Shown: one piece after another, positions 44,328 to 52,527 of the stretch
Layout: each line of letters opens with the position of its first letter
How positions within the stretch are numbered: position 1 is the first letter of the stretch
Source of the DNA: Bdellovibrionales bacterium
GTDB taxonomy: Bacteria; Bdellovibrionota; Bdellovibrionia; Bdellovibrionales; Bdellovibrionaceae
Length of the DNA: 64,000 nt
Direction: 5' to 3'
NCBI GenBank assembly: GCA_018266295.1
Contig: JAFEAQ010000019.1
Location: 372,001-436,000 of the forward strand
The notes under the pieces: generated by a model
Seen by the model: the letters and a program-made list of their open reading frames with translations, nothing else
What the model was told of the DNA's origin: nothing
Databases searched by the model: none
Position numbers and translations under genes: made by a program

Positions 44328-44864
44328 TTAAGACTGAGGCACCTTTTGGATTTTATTAATGTCATATCCCATGGCTTCAAGTTTTTTATAGATGGCGTCT
44401 AAAGTTTCGGGCGGCAGAGTTTTACCACGTGCCATGATCCAGACGTAGTTTCGGCTTGGTACGCCGATCACGGTGTAAGAATAATCCGGGGCTAAATCAA
44501 TCACGAGATAGGCAAATTTGAGCGGCCACCACGGCTGAACTCTCCACTCGGCGTTGGTTTTTTCATCGTAGATCCATGCCTTCTGGGGATAGCTTTTAAG
44601 TTCTCCACCCGGGTGATCTTTGCGATAGTGAAAATCGACATCAATGCGCTTTTCCTTCTCGTTCCAAGTGTAAGCCTCCACCGCATTGGTCGCGCCCTTT
44701 TCAACAAAGGTCGGAATATTGGCAATCACAAACCATGGCCCCATAAATTTCGGAATGTCGACATAACTCACTGTTTTGAGCGGTTCGGTGTGTTTCATGG
44801 TTTCGCAACCTCCCAGTAAAAAAATCAGACACAAAAGTGAACAGAGGACTTTGAGATTTTTCAT
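44328..44864 (-). CDS. blc: Outer-membrane lipocalin lipoprotein
   Basis: 178 residues. A lipobox LGGC gives a lipidated Cys at C20. MGPWFVIANIPTFVEKGATNAVEAYTWNEKEKRIDVDF holds the lipocalin G-x-W motif and the family start, and YSYTVIGVPSRNYVWIMARG is the third conserved region. Bacterial Blc binds lysophospholipids or fatty acids at the outer membrane. It is 9 bp downstream of the MerR/B12 regulator gene and so may be in its transcript, linking it with the divergent lipid-modification operon. Confidence 0.92.
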   Translation of the reverse strand: MKNLKVLCSLLCLIFLLGGCETMKHTEPLKTVSYVDIPKFMGPWFVIANIPTFVEKGATNAVEAYTWNEKEKRIDVDFHYRKDHPGGELKSYPQKAWIYDEKTNAEWRVQPWWPLKFAYLVIDLAPDYSYTVIGVPSRNYVWIMARGKTLPPETLDAIYKKLEAMGYDINKIQKVPQS

Positions 44865-44873
44865 AAAACCTCC

Positions 44874-45794
44874 TTATTCAAGCTGCTTAAGGTAAGCAAT
44901 ATACTCTTCCATGGACTTCAAATATGTCACGGGTCGCTCCAATTTAGCTTTAAACTCAAAAGTGTTCCGGCCAGCAATAAGAATGTGAACTTTCTTTGGC
45001 AAATTCTTGTCGAGAAAATTCACATAGGAGTAAAGACTTTCTTTTGCACCTTCTTTTTCTGAAACCGTGCTTGCAAGAAGAAGGTGAGTGGCCTTATAGC
45101 GAATGCAGCTCTCGCACAGGTCCATCTTCGGAGTGCTAGGGCCCAAAAAAAGAGTCTTCACTGAATTCTCGGCGGCAAGGGTTGCAGAGATCACAATCCC
45201 CATATCATGTAGATCTCCCTCGGGAGTTGTCATCACCAGACGGGATTCTGATTTTGCTTTGCGAGATTTTGCACGCATCAGCACAAGCTGCTCTTTGACG
45301 AGGGCTGAAAGAATATGCTCTTGCGCTACGGTAAATTGACCCTCGCCCACCAGGTAACCCATGTGACCCACTAAGGGCATCAATGTTTGTTGGATAAACG
45401 GCTCGGCCTTCATAGCACTTCTTTTTTTGTCTAAAAGATCTTTGATTTCATCCCACAAAAAAAGCTGAGCTTTTCCCATGACGGTTTTTAAAAAACCATC
45501 TTGAACACGCTCTTCGTTGCTGGAAGACAAAGTTTCGGTCTCTGGAACAAGGGCTTTAAGTTCCTTTAAAGAAAGACCCGCAATATCGCCGATGCGATGG
45601 CCCTTTGTGCTGAGTTCATCCAAGAGCCGGGCTTTTTCAATATCTTGCAAAGTGTAAAGGCGGCGGCCCGTGTCAGTTCTTTGAGGGTTAAAGGCCTGGT
45701 AACGGTTTTCCCAGCCACGCAAGGTGAACTCGGAAAGTCCAGTGATCTCAATAAGCTGTCGTATAGAGAAAAATTCTTTGGGCCGACTCGACAT
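44874..45794 (-). CDS. MerR-type regulator with cobalamin-binding domain (CarH/LitR-like)
   Basis: 306 residues. Residues 8-75 are a MerR helix-turn-helix (FFSIRQLIEITGLSEFTLRGWENRY ... GRRLYTLQDIEKARLL). A four-helix-bundle part (about 100-180) has the EH pair (E159, H160), and TPEGDLHDMGI contains the cobalamin motif DxHxxG (D194, H196, G199). This is the CarH/LitR light-sensing repressor architecture. The Trp that caps the adenosyl group, ten residues before the Glu of the EH pair in CarH, is Val149 here. So it may bind cobalamin without classical light-triggered release. It is divergent from a lipid-modification operon, and a palindrome overlaps both promoters. The predicted -10 is only 7 bp from the ATG. 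Confidence 0.88.
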   Translation of the reverse strand: MSSRPKEFFSIRQLIEITGLSEFTLRGWENRYQAFNPQRTDTGRRLYTLQDIEKARLLDELSTKGHRIGDIAGLSLKELKALVPETETLSSSNEERVQDGFLKTVMGKAQLFLWDEIKDLLDKKRSAMKAEPFIQQTLMPLVGHMGYLVGEGQFTVAQEHILSALVKEQLVLMRAKSRKAKSESRLVMTTPEGDLHDMGIVISATLAAENSVKTLFLGPSTPKMDLCESCIRYKATHLLLASTVSEKEGAKESLYSYVNFLDKNLPKKVHILIAGRNTFEFKAKLERPVTYLKSMEEYIAYLKQLE

Positions 45795-45801
45795 ATTTCT
45801 A

Positions 45802-45846
45802 ATAATAAATCACGGACTTGGTTTTGTATAGAAAATTCTATACAAT
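45802..45846. promoter_or_regulatory. Divergent promoters sharing one palindromic operator
   Basis: Arms TTGTATAGAA (45824-45833) and TTCTATACAA (45836-45845) are perfect inverted repeats separated by 2 bp. Plus strand: TTGGTT (45818-45823) and TACAAT (45841-45846), 17 bp apart, with the palindrome filling the spacer. Minus strand: TATACA (45825-45830) inside the palindrome and TATTAT (45802-45807), also 17 bp apart. A regulator bound here would control both directions. Confidence 0.75.
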
Positions 45847-45887
45847 ATCAGTCACATCATATAACTCCCTTACGGGCGAGGTGAATC

Positions 45888-47150
45888 GTGAAAATAGCGG
45901 TGATCGGCGGGGGAATCAGTGGTCTTGGCAGTGCGTGGATTCTGAGCCAGAAACACGAAGTGCATCTTTTTGAGTCGGAAAACCGTCTCGGCGGACACGC
46001 TCACACCGTGCAAGTACAAAGCGTGCAGGCCGGAAAAGTTCCTGTGGATACGGGATTTTTGGTCTATAATGATCTGACTTACCCACATTTGCGTTCGTTC
46101 TTTAAAGAGCTGCAAGTTGAAACTGTTGAATCAGACATGTCCTTGGCGGTTCGTTCCCTATACCAGGGCCTTGAGTGGGCGGGCACGAACCTCGACACGG
46201 TCTTTGCTCAACGAAGAAATCTTTTGCGTCCGCGCTTCTTACAAATGCTGGCGGATATTTTACGCTTTCACCGTGAATCCGAAGAAAATCTTCGTCAGGC
46301 CCAGCAGCTCGGTTGGTCCCTCGGTGAACTTCTGAAGCGTGGAAAGTATAGCGAAGCTTTCCGTAAAGATTATCTCTTACCCATCGGTGCGGCAATCTGG
46401 TCGACTCCAGAGAAAGGGATGGAAAGTTTCCCGGCTTCTACCTTCTTAGCTTTCTTTATTAATCACCGGCTTTTGCAAATCAACGAACGCCCGGTATGGC
46501 GAACCGTCAAAGGCGGCTCGATTGAATATGTCCAAAAAGTTGCCGCGAAGATTCCATTTATTCACACTGGCGTAGCTGTGTCTGAGGTGCAAAGACAGTC
46601 TCAGGGAGTGCAGGTTCGAGTCGGTGGCGAGAGCCTGAACTTTGATGCGGTGGTTTTTGCCACTCACGCTCCGGTCACCAGCAGGATTTTGCGTGGTCAG
46701 AGCCCGCTTGAACGAAAGGTTTTGAGCGCAGTTCAAACTCAGAACAATCGCACCATCCTTCATCAGGATGAAAGCTTTATGCCTGAAAGAAAGAAGTGTT
46801 GGTCTTCGTGGAATGTTCTAAGTGCTCCACCCCAAGAAGAGCATGAGGCCGTATCTCTGACTTATTTTATTAATAAGCTCCAGCCTTTGGGCACGCCTGA
46901 GAACTATTTTGTCACCTTGAATCCACGGAAAGAAATTCATCAACCCCTGGGTGAATTTGATTATGCTCATCCACAGTTTGATCAAAAAGCGATTGAAGCA
47001 CAGACTTTATTGCCGGAAATTCAAGGGCAAGGGGGCGTTTATTTTGCGGGTGCATGGACTCGCTATGGATTTCATGAAGACGGCCTCTTAAGTGCGGTCC
47101 GAGTGGCAGAGCTTTTCGGCATTCAGCCACAGTGGTGGGAACGGTTATGA
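45888..47150 (+). CDS. FAD-dependent amine-oxidase-like protein (UfaD/COG2907 type)
   Basis: 420 residues from a GTG. KIAVIGGGISGLGSAWILSQKHEVHLFESENRLGGHAHTV is an FAD-binding Rossmann motif of the amine-oxidase/phytoene-desaturase class. PVDTGFLVYNDLTYPHLRSFFKEL is the diagnostic block of the COG2907 family. A C-terminal flavin motif YFAGAWTRYGFHEDGLLSAVRVAELF follows. In alphaproteobacteria a relative (UfaD) dehydrogenates a methylated fatty acyl chain on the way to furan fatty acids. First gene of the operon; its stop overlaps the DUF1365 start by 4 bp. Confidence 0.9.
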   Translation: MKIAVIGGGISGLGSAWILSQKHEVHLFESENRLGGHAHTVQVQSVQAGKVPVDTGFLVYNDLTYPHLRSFFKELQVETVESDMSLAVRSLYQGLEWAGTNLDTVFAQRRNLLRPRFLQMLADILRFHRESEENLRQAQQLGWSLGELLKRGKYSEAFRKDYLLPIGAAIWSTPEKGMESFPASTFLAFFINHRLLQINERPVWRTVKGGSIEYVQKVAAKIPFIHTGVAVSEVQRQSQGVQVRVGGESLNFDAVVFATHAPVTSRILRGQSPLERKVLSAVQTQNNRTILHQDESFMPERKKCWSSWNVLSAPPQEEHEAVSLTYFINKLQPLGTPENYFVTLNPRKEIHQPLGEFDYAHPQFDQKAIEAQTLLPEIQGQGGVYFAGAWTRYGFHEDGLLSAVRVAELFGIQPQWWERL

Positions 47151-47896
47151 GCCAAGCTTTTTTCTTGCACGGTCATGTGGGGCATTCCCGCTTAGGAATC
47201 AAAGAAAATGGATTCCGATATCCGATTTTTAATTATCTTTTCTGTTGTCGGGATGAAGAGTCGATATCCTCAGAATTACGCCAAAGATTTCATCGGGTCC
47301 TCGGCCTGCGAGCCAGGGACTATTTAGACGGCCAGGCTGAGTCTTTCGATCGAGGAATTCGCGAGTTTTTAAAGATTCATTGCAAATATGAGGTTGAAGA
47401 AGTTTGGCTGCAAACGTGCCCACGAATGTTCGGCTATGTTTTTAATCCCGTGAGCTTCTGGTTCTGTAAAAGAAACGGAGAGCTCGAGGCCGTTCTTGTT
47501 GAGGTTAACAATACATTTGGCGAACGACATTTTTACTGGCTGTATAAGCCTGGAGAAATGATTCATCCATTTCAGTGGCTGCGCGCTGAAAAAGTTTTTC
47601 ACGTCAGTCCCTTTTACCCCGTGGATGGATACTATGAGTTTCGCTTTCAATTCACCGGAGAGAAATCACGGGTTGATATTGTTTATTTCTCAGAAGCCGG
47701 CAAGATTCGCCTGATCACATGGATTAAAGGAAATCTTAAACCACAGGCCAAGCAGACTCTGTTTTCATTGCTATGGCGCTATGGCTGGATGACCCCGCTT
47801 GTGGTCTTACGCATTCATTGGCAGGCACTGAAGCTATGGTGCAAACGAGTTTCATTCTTTTCAAAACCAGAACCCCCGACCAAGGAGATCACATGA
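47147..47896 (+). CDS. DUF1365 protein
   Basis: 249 residues from an ATG overlapping the upstream stop (ATGA). AFFLHGHVGHSRLGIKENGFRYPIFNYLF and FGYVFNPVSFWFCKRNGELEAVLVEVNNTFGERHFYW are the DUF1365 (COG3496) family blocks; HVSPFYPVDGYYEFRF follows. The family is nearly always beside a COG2907 flavoprotein and a cyclopropane-synthase-like methyltransferase, and it was found in light- or singlet-oxygen-induced operons; its biochemistry is not settled. The stop overlaps the methyltransferase ATG by 4 bp. Confidence 0.92.
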   Translation: MSQAFFLHGHVGHSRLGIKENGFRYPIFNYLFCCRDEESISSELRQRFHRVLGLRARDYLDGQAESFDRGIREFLKIHCKYEVEEVWLQTCPRMFGYVFNPVSFWFCKRNGELEAVLVEVNNTFGERHFYWLYKPGEMIHPFQWLRAEKVFHVSPFYPVDGYYEFRFQFTGEKSRVDIVYFSEAGKIRLITWIKGNLKPQAKQTLFSLLWRYGWMTPLVVLRIHWQALKLWCKRVSFFSKPEPPTKEIT

Positions 47897-49065
47897 AAAG
47901 TCTTTCAATTAAGGCCAGACTTTTTTTAAGGCTTTTAAAAAATACCAAAGGCGGTACCGTGCGCGTGGTTTTCCCAGACGGCACCCAAGACATTTTTGGC
48001 GCGGGACTTCCGGAAGTCTCTGTCGAGGCCCGTGACTGGCAAGTTTTTGATGAAATGGTTGATAAAGGGGATCTTGGCCTTGCGGAGACGATCATCTCGG
48101 GCCGTCTTGTCGTGAGCGACGTCAGCCAGCTGGTTCAGTGGGCTTGTCGCAATGATCAGGACCTTGCCAGATTCATCCATGGGACATGGTATGGAACTTT
48201 GGCCGATCGCTTCCGCCGGGTCTTGACTCGCAATAGCCGTGACGGAGCTAAACGCAACATCATGGCTCACTATGATTTAGGAAATGAATTCTATAAACTT
48301 TGGCTCGATCCAACCATGACGTACTCATCGGCGCTATATACGGAGGCCGATCAAGATTTAACGGTGGCGCAACTGCAGAAATACGATCGCATTATTGATC
48401 AGCTGGGAATTAATGCCGGAGATCATATTCTGGAGATCGGTTGCGGTTGGGGTGGGTTTTTCAGTCGAGCAGTCGAACGCACGGGGTGTAAGGTCACGGC
48501 GGTGATGAATTCACCGGCTCAGGCTAAGCACAACCGTGAGATGATCGCGCGCAAAGGCCTTGAAGGACAAGTTGAGCTTCGCCAGCAAGACTATCGCGAT
48601 ATCGAAGGCCGGTTTGACAAGATTGTTTCTATTGAAATGATCGAAGCCGTCGGTGAGACTTACTGGAAAACTTTTTTTGATAAAGTGTCGGCCTCTTTAA
48701 AATCAGGAGGGCAGGCGATGATTCAGTCCATCACCATTCAAGATTCTCTCTTTGATAATTACCGCGAAAAAACGGACTTTATCCAGCGCTATATTTTCCC
48801 GGGAGGAATGCTTTTGGCGCCTAAGGTGTTTAACTCCTACGGAGGGAACAGCGGTCTGAAAGTGGCAGCGCCCTTTGAGTTTGGTCTTTCTTATGCCGAG
48901 ACTCTGAACCGGTGGCTTCAAAGCTTCAACGACAAAGAACAAGACGTCCGCGCACTGGGATTTGATGATCATTTCATGCGTCTCTGGCGCTTGTACCTTT
49001 CTTATTGTGAAGGAGCCTTCCGCGCGGGGCGAATCAATGTCGGTCACTATCATTTGCAAAAGTAA
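47893..49065 (+). CDS. Cyclopropane-fatty-acid-synthase-like methyltransferase
   Basis: 390 residues from the ATG at 47893 (AAGGAG upstream, 4 bp overlap with the previous stop). NIMAHYDLGNEFYKLWLDPTMTYSSALY is the CFA synthase substrate-side motif, and LEIGCGWGGFFSRAVERTGCKVTAV is the SAM-binding loop; IVSIEMIEAVGETYW and QSITIQD follow. The enzyme transfers a methyl(ene) group to the double bond of an unsaturated phospholipid acyl chain. In this neighbourhood it is a candidate for UfaM-type methylation or classical cyclopropanation. Confidence 0.92.
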   Translation: MKSLSIKARLFLRLLKNTKGGTVRVVFPDGTQDIFGAGLPEVSVEARDWQVFDEMVDKGDLGLAETIISGRLVVSDVSQLVQWACRNDQDLARFIHGTWYGTLADRFRRVLTRNSRDGAKRNIMAHYDLGNEFYKLWLDPTMTYSSALYTEADQDLTVAQLQKYDRIIDQLGINAGDHILEIGCGWGGFFSRAVERTGCKVTAVMNSPAQAKHNREMIARKGLEGQVELRQQDYRDIEGRFDKIVSIEMIEAVGETYWKTFFDKVSASLKSGGQAMIQSITIQDSLFDNYREKTDFIQRYIFPGGMLLAPKVFNSYGGNSGLKVAAPFEFGLSYAETLNRWLQSFNDKEQDVRALGFDDHFMRLWRLYLSYCEGAFRAGRINVGHYHLQK

Positions 49066-49083
49066 ATAAAAGGGGGATGTTGT

Positions 49084-50130
49084 ATGGTTCTCGGATTTTT
49101 TATCGATTTAATGGAGAGGGGATTGTTACCTCAGTCTTGCATTCGTTGGGGAATTCGTCATCTCTGTCACACGCGCCTCAAGAGTCTTGCCAGTGACAAT
49201 CCCGAACAGGAACAAGAGAGGGATTCTCGTTACATTCAAGAACTCAAGCAGTCGGCCATTGCCTTTGCTACTCAGAAGGCCAATCAGCAGCACTATGAAA
49301 TCCCAGCTGAGTTTTATAATCTTGTTCTGGGACCACGGCGCAAATATAGTTCCGGCTTCTGGCCTGAAAACTGCCAAAGTCTCGCCGAGTCTGAAGATCA
49401 AGCTTTAGAAATTTCCATTCAACGGGCCGAGATCGAAGACGGTATGAGCATCCTTGATTTGGGCTGTGGCTGGGGCTCGATGACTTTGAAACTGGCTGAA
49501 ATGTTCCCGAATGCGAATATAAAAGCACTTTCAAACTCTTCATCGCAGCGGGAGTTTATCATGGCCGAAGCTCAGCGGCGTGGGTTTATGAATATCCAAG
49601 TCGTGACTGGTGATATCAGCGTTTTCGCCGGTCAAGGTTGGGAATCCACCTTTGATCGGGTGGTGAGTATTGAAATGCTTGAACATGTTCGCAACTACGA
49701 AGCCCTTTTTGAAAAAATCAGCGGTTGGCTTAAGCCCGGCGGCAAAATGTTTGTTCATATTTTTTCTCACCGTCAGCATGCTTACCCCTTTGACGTCGAG
49801 GGTGAGGATAACTGGATGGGAAGATATTTTTTCACCGGCGGGCAAATGCCGAGCCACCATCTTCTGACTCGCTTTCAAAAACATCTCCTTCTTGAGGACG
49901 AATGGGCTTGGAGTGGTCGGCATTATCAGAAGACTTCTGAAGCGTGGTTACGGAATATGGATCTGCATAGGGGCCAAATTCTGGAAATCTTTAAAAAGGT
50001 CTATGGCGAAAACGAAGCTTCACGCTGGCTGGAACGCTGGAGAGTATTCTTTATGTCTTGCGCGGAGCTCTTTGGCTATCGTCAGGGAAGAGAATGGGGC
50101 GTATCTCATTACCGATTCGTGAAAAGATAG
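49084..50130 (+). CDS. Second CFA-like SAM methyltransferase
   Basis: 348 residues. HYEIPAEFYNLVLGPRRKYSSGFWPENCQSLAESEDQALEISIQRAEIEDGMSILDLGCGWGSMTLKLAEMFPNANIKALSNSSSQREFI resembles the cyclopropane-synthase/coclaurine N-methyltransferase-like branch rather than classical CFA synthase. SIEMLEHVRNYEALFEKISGWLKPGGKMFVHIFSH follows. SAM use is certain; the methyl acceptor is unknown. It is 18 bp after the first methyltransferase. Two such enzymes in one operon could act in sequence on one lipid. Confidence 0.9.
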   Translation: MVLGFFIDLMERGLLPQSCIRWGIRHLCHTRLKSLASDNPEQEQERDSRYIQELKQSAIAFATQKANQQHYEIPAEFYNLVLGPRRKYSSGFWPENCQSLAESEDQALEISIQRAEIEDGMSILDLGCGWGSMTLKLAEMFPNANIKALSNSSSQREFIMAEAQRRGFMNIQVVTGDISVFAGQGWESTFDRVVSIEMLEHVRNYEALFEKISGWLKPGGKMFVHIFSHRQHAYPFDVEGEDNWMGRYFFTGGQMPSHHLLTRFQKHLLLEDEWAWSGRHYQKTSEAWLRNMDLHRGQILEIFKKVYGENEASRWLERWRVFFMSCAELFGYRQGREWGVSHYRFVKR

Positions 50131-50139
50131 GAGGTTCAG

Positions 50140-50934
50140 ATGGATTTCTCACTGTCGATTGTCGCCGCAGTTGTATTAATGCTGGTGGTAATGTCTGTCA
50201 CTTGGCTATTGGCGAAGCGCTGGGATAACTACAGCATTGTCGATGCTGCCTGGGCAGGATCTTTTGCCATCATCGCATTGTTTTTTGCCCTGACTCAGCC
50301 CGGGTTGCTGCTACGGAAAACTCTCATGCTTTTTGCCGTGGGAATTTGGAGTTTGCGCTTAGCCATTTTTCTAACACGCCGGATTCGCAGTCATCATCCG
50401 GTGGAGGACTCTCGGTATCAGCAGCTCCGGGCTGAGTACGGAAAGCACGCACCGGCGCGGTTCTTTTTATTCTTTCAATATCAGGCTTTGAGTGTTGTTT
50501 TGTTGGCGATTCCTTTTTTAGAAGTCTTTCGGTCGGACATAGGCTCTTTAAGCGGTGTTGAGATCGCCGGGTTTTTATTGATTTGCTTGTCTTTGATCGG
50601 CGAAAGCATCGCAGACGCTCAAGCACAGAAATTTAAGCAGAATCCCGAGAATAAAAATAAAACCTGCCAAGTGGGGCTCTGGCGTTACTCGCGTCACCCG
50701 AATTATTTTTTTGAAAGCTGTGTGTGGTGGGGATTTTACCTCTTTGCAATCGGTGCTGCCGGCGCTTATTACACTGTCTATGCGCCTTTGATTATTTTAT
50801 TTTTGCTCTTGAAGGTCACTGGAGTACCACCATCGGAGGCCGCTGCTTTGAAAAAACGCGGTGAGGAGTACCGTCGTTATCAGCAAACAACTTCAATGTT
50901 TGTCCCATGGTTTCCGAAAAAGGACCCTCATTGA
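50140..50934 (+). CDS. DUF1295 membrane protein (steroid 5-alpha-reductase-like)
   Basis: 264 residues with six or seven membrane segments. WDNYSIVDAAWAGSF near the start and GLWRYSRHPNYFFESCVWWGFYLFAIG, then KKRGEEYRRYQQTTSMFVPWFPKK, are the DUF1295 (COG3752) hallmarks; the RHPNY region is also seen in isoprenylcysteine methyltransferases and sterol reductases. It probably reduces or modifies a membrane lipid. It is 9 bp after the second methyltransferase; the stop overlaps the next start by one base (TGATG). Confidence 0.9.
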   Translation: MDFSLSIVAAVVLMLVVMSVTWLLAKRWDNYSIVDAAWAGSFAIIALFFALTQPGLLLRKTLMLFAVGIWSLRLAIFLTRRIRSHHPVEDSRYQQLRAEYGKHAPARFFLFFQYQALSVVLLAIPFLEVFRSDIGSLSGVEIAGFLLICLSLIGESIADAQAQKFKQNPENKNKTCQVGLWRYSRHPNYFFESCVWWGFYLFAIGAAGAYYTVYAPLIILFLLLKVTGVPPSEAAALKKRGEEYRRYQQTTSMFVPWFPKKDPH

Positions 50935-51392
50935 TGATGAAACGAGTGCAGACTTTTTTGCAGGATCAACTTCGCCAGGGTACAAGCCCCCAGGCTTTGG
51001 CTCTCACTATTGCCGTCGGAGCAGCTATTGCAGTTTTTCCGACTCTCGGCGCGACCACTTTGCTTTGTTTTCTCGCGGGTGTTGTTTTGAAATTGAATCA
51101 ACCTGCACTTCAAGTGATTAACTATGCGTTAGCGCCACTCCAGCTTCTGTTGATTCCATTTTTTCTAAAGTTGGGGGCGTGGATTTGCCGGGTGCCGGCG
51201 GTCTCAGTCAACCCTCAAACGATGATCGCTGAATTCTGGGCTAGTCCTGGAAAGTTTCTGGCCGACTACGGATGGGCAGGGCTTCAGGCCATTCTTGCGT
51301 GGATTGTGGTGGCTCCGTTCATCGTCCTTATCACACGCTTTGTGATGAAATATTTAATCGATAAAGCGCAAAAAATACGGAGCCCGAAATGA
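50934..51392 (+). CDS. DUF2062 small membrane protein
   Basis: 152 residues. FLQDQLRQGTSPQALALTIAVGAAIAVFPTLGATTLLCFLAGVVLKLNQPALQVINYALAPLQLLLIPFFLKLG matches DUF2062: the G-x-x-x-x-x-x-A-x-x-x-x-x-G-x-x-x-x-x-x-P opening and N-x-x-x-x-P in helix two. Three membrane helices are predicted. Function of the family is unknown. The ATG overlaps the preceding TGA; a second ATG follows directly. The stop overlaps the next start by 4 bp. Confidence 0.85.
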   Translation: MMKRVQTFLQDQLRQGTSPQALALTIAVGAAIAVFPTLGATTLLCFLAGVVLKLNQPALQVINYALAPLQLLLIPFFLKLGAWICRVPAVSVNPQTMIAEFWASPGKFLADYGWAGLQAILAWIVVAPFIVLITRFVMKYLIDKAQKIRSPK

Positions 51393-52120
51393 AATTCTAT
51401 TCGTTGATCATTTCTTTTTTGCTCTCTATTTCGGCGACGGTTTGGTCGGCCAGTGAAACGATTGTGTCTCGCTTATTTCCCATTGGCCAGACGGAGCAAA
51501 AGCCTCTGTACACTCAAACCACTCAAATTGAAAAAAACGGTCCGGAGTCTTTCACTTCCAACGCGCGCATTGAAGATGCCAAAGGCCAGATCATGATGAC
51601 AGAAGTGGTGGTGGTGAAAGAAGGGACCTTGGTTTCTCAAAAAGTCACTCAGCTACAAACTTCTCAAGCCTGGGATTTAGCCGTTCAAGCAAAGAAAGCC
51701 ACTTATCAAAGTTTTAAGCTGAAGGGCGACGGCTCTAGGGATAAAACCAGCGAAAATTCTGTCGAGATGGCTGAAGACTTTATCAATGGACCGATGATTG
51801 AACTCTTCATTGTCAAACACTGGCAGACTCTGATTGAAGGAAAGACGGTCAAGGCTCATTTGAGTGTGCTTGAGCTCGAAAAACCAGTCTCGTTTGAATT
51901 TAAGAAAGAGGCGGACAGCTCACGTGGCGGGCAAAAAGTTTTAGTGGTTCAAATGAGGCCGGCTAATTTCTTGATCGCGATGCTGGTCGATCCGATTCGT
52001 CTCGAATTTAGTTATGAGGGAAAAAGGCTCGTTTACTTTAAGGGCCGCACACCCTTAAAGATTCAAGAGGGAGGTAAAAATATCCCTCTTGATGCAGAAA
52101 TTCTTTATTCGGTTCAGTAG
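51389..52120 (+). CDS. Exported protein closing the lipid operon
   Basis: 243 residues with a signal peptide (MKFYSLIISFLLSISATVWS). The mature domain is beta-rich (SETIVSRLFPIGQTEQKPLYTQTTQIEKNGPESFTSNARIEDAKGQIMMTEVVVVKEGTLVS). Similar periplasmic proteins (DUF6134-like) sit beside this class of clusters, but I cannot confirm the family. The start overlaps the DUF2062 stop by 4 bp, so it is translationally coupled. It could bind or carry the modified lipid. It abuts the converging 52121 gene. Confidence 0.72.
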   Translation: MKFYSLIISFLLSISATVWSASETIVSRLFPIGQTEQKPLYTQTTQIEKNGPESFTSNARIEDAKGQIMMTEVVVVKEGTLVSQKVTQLQTSQAWDLAVQAKKATYQSFKLKGDGSRDKTSENSVEMAEDFINGPMIELFIVKHWQTLIEGKTVKAHLSVLELEKPVSFEFKKEADSSRGGQKVLVVQMRPANFLIAMLVDPIRLEFSYEGKRLVYFKGRTPLKIQEGGKNIPLDAEILYSVQ

Positions 52121-52519
52121 TTATTCGCGTTCTGCAACAACGCTCAAGCTGAATGAATCTTTCACGTCCCCAGGGCGGCCGACGGCAACTTCGGCTTTGC
52201 TGTTTTCAGCCGTCATGATTTGCGGCTGGCCTAGAACTTTACGCTCGCCGTTTTCAATCACACCCACGATGAATTTCATCAAAATTGCTTTGCGCCCTTT
52301 GATTTGGCCTTGGCCTTCACTCGGAGTCACGGCGATGAAAGTCTCGCGGCCATCGTCGCCTTTTTGCGTGACCATCGCTTCTTCGCCCGCGTTGGTGATG
52401 ATCTTTACGGTTGCAACGTACTTGCCGTTGATACTGAGATCGCTATTGATTTTGTAAGTCTCTGTGGCCGCAAAAGAGAAAGAAGGAAGCAAAGCCAATG
52501 TGAAAATCATTTTCTTCAT
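52121..52519 (-). CDS. Exported protein of unknown function
   Basis: 132 residues with a signal peptide (MKKMIFTLALLPSFSFA). The mature part (ATETYKINSDLSINGKYVATVKIITNAGEEAMVTQKGDDGRETFIAVTPSEGQGQIKGRKAILMKF) is beta-rich without Cys. It is 8 bp downstream of the cyclic-nucleotide-binding gene and part of the radA transcript by spacing. Function unknown. Confidence 0.75.
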   Translation of the reverse strand: MKKMIFTLALLPSFSFAATETYKINSDLSINGKYVATVKIITNAGEEAMVTQKGDDGRETFIAVTPSEGQGQIKGRKAILMKFIVGVIENGERKVLGQPQIMTAENSKAEVAVGRPGDVKDSFSLSVVAERE

Positions 52520-52527
52520 ATTGATTC

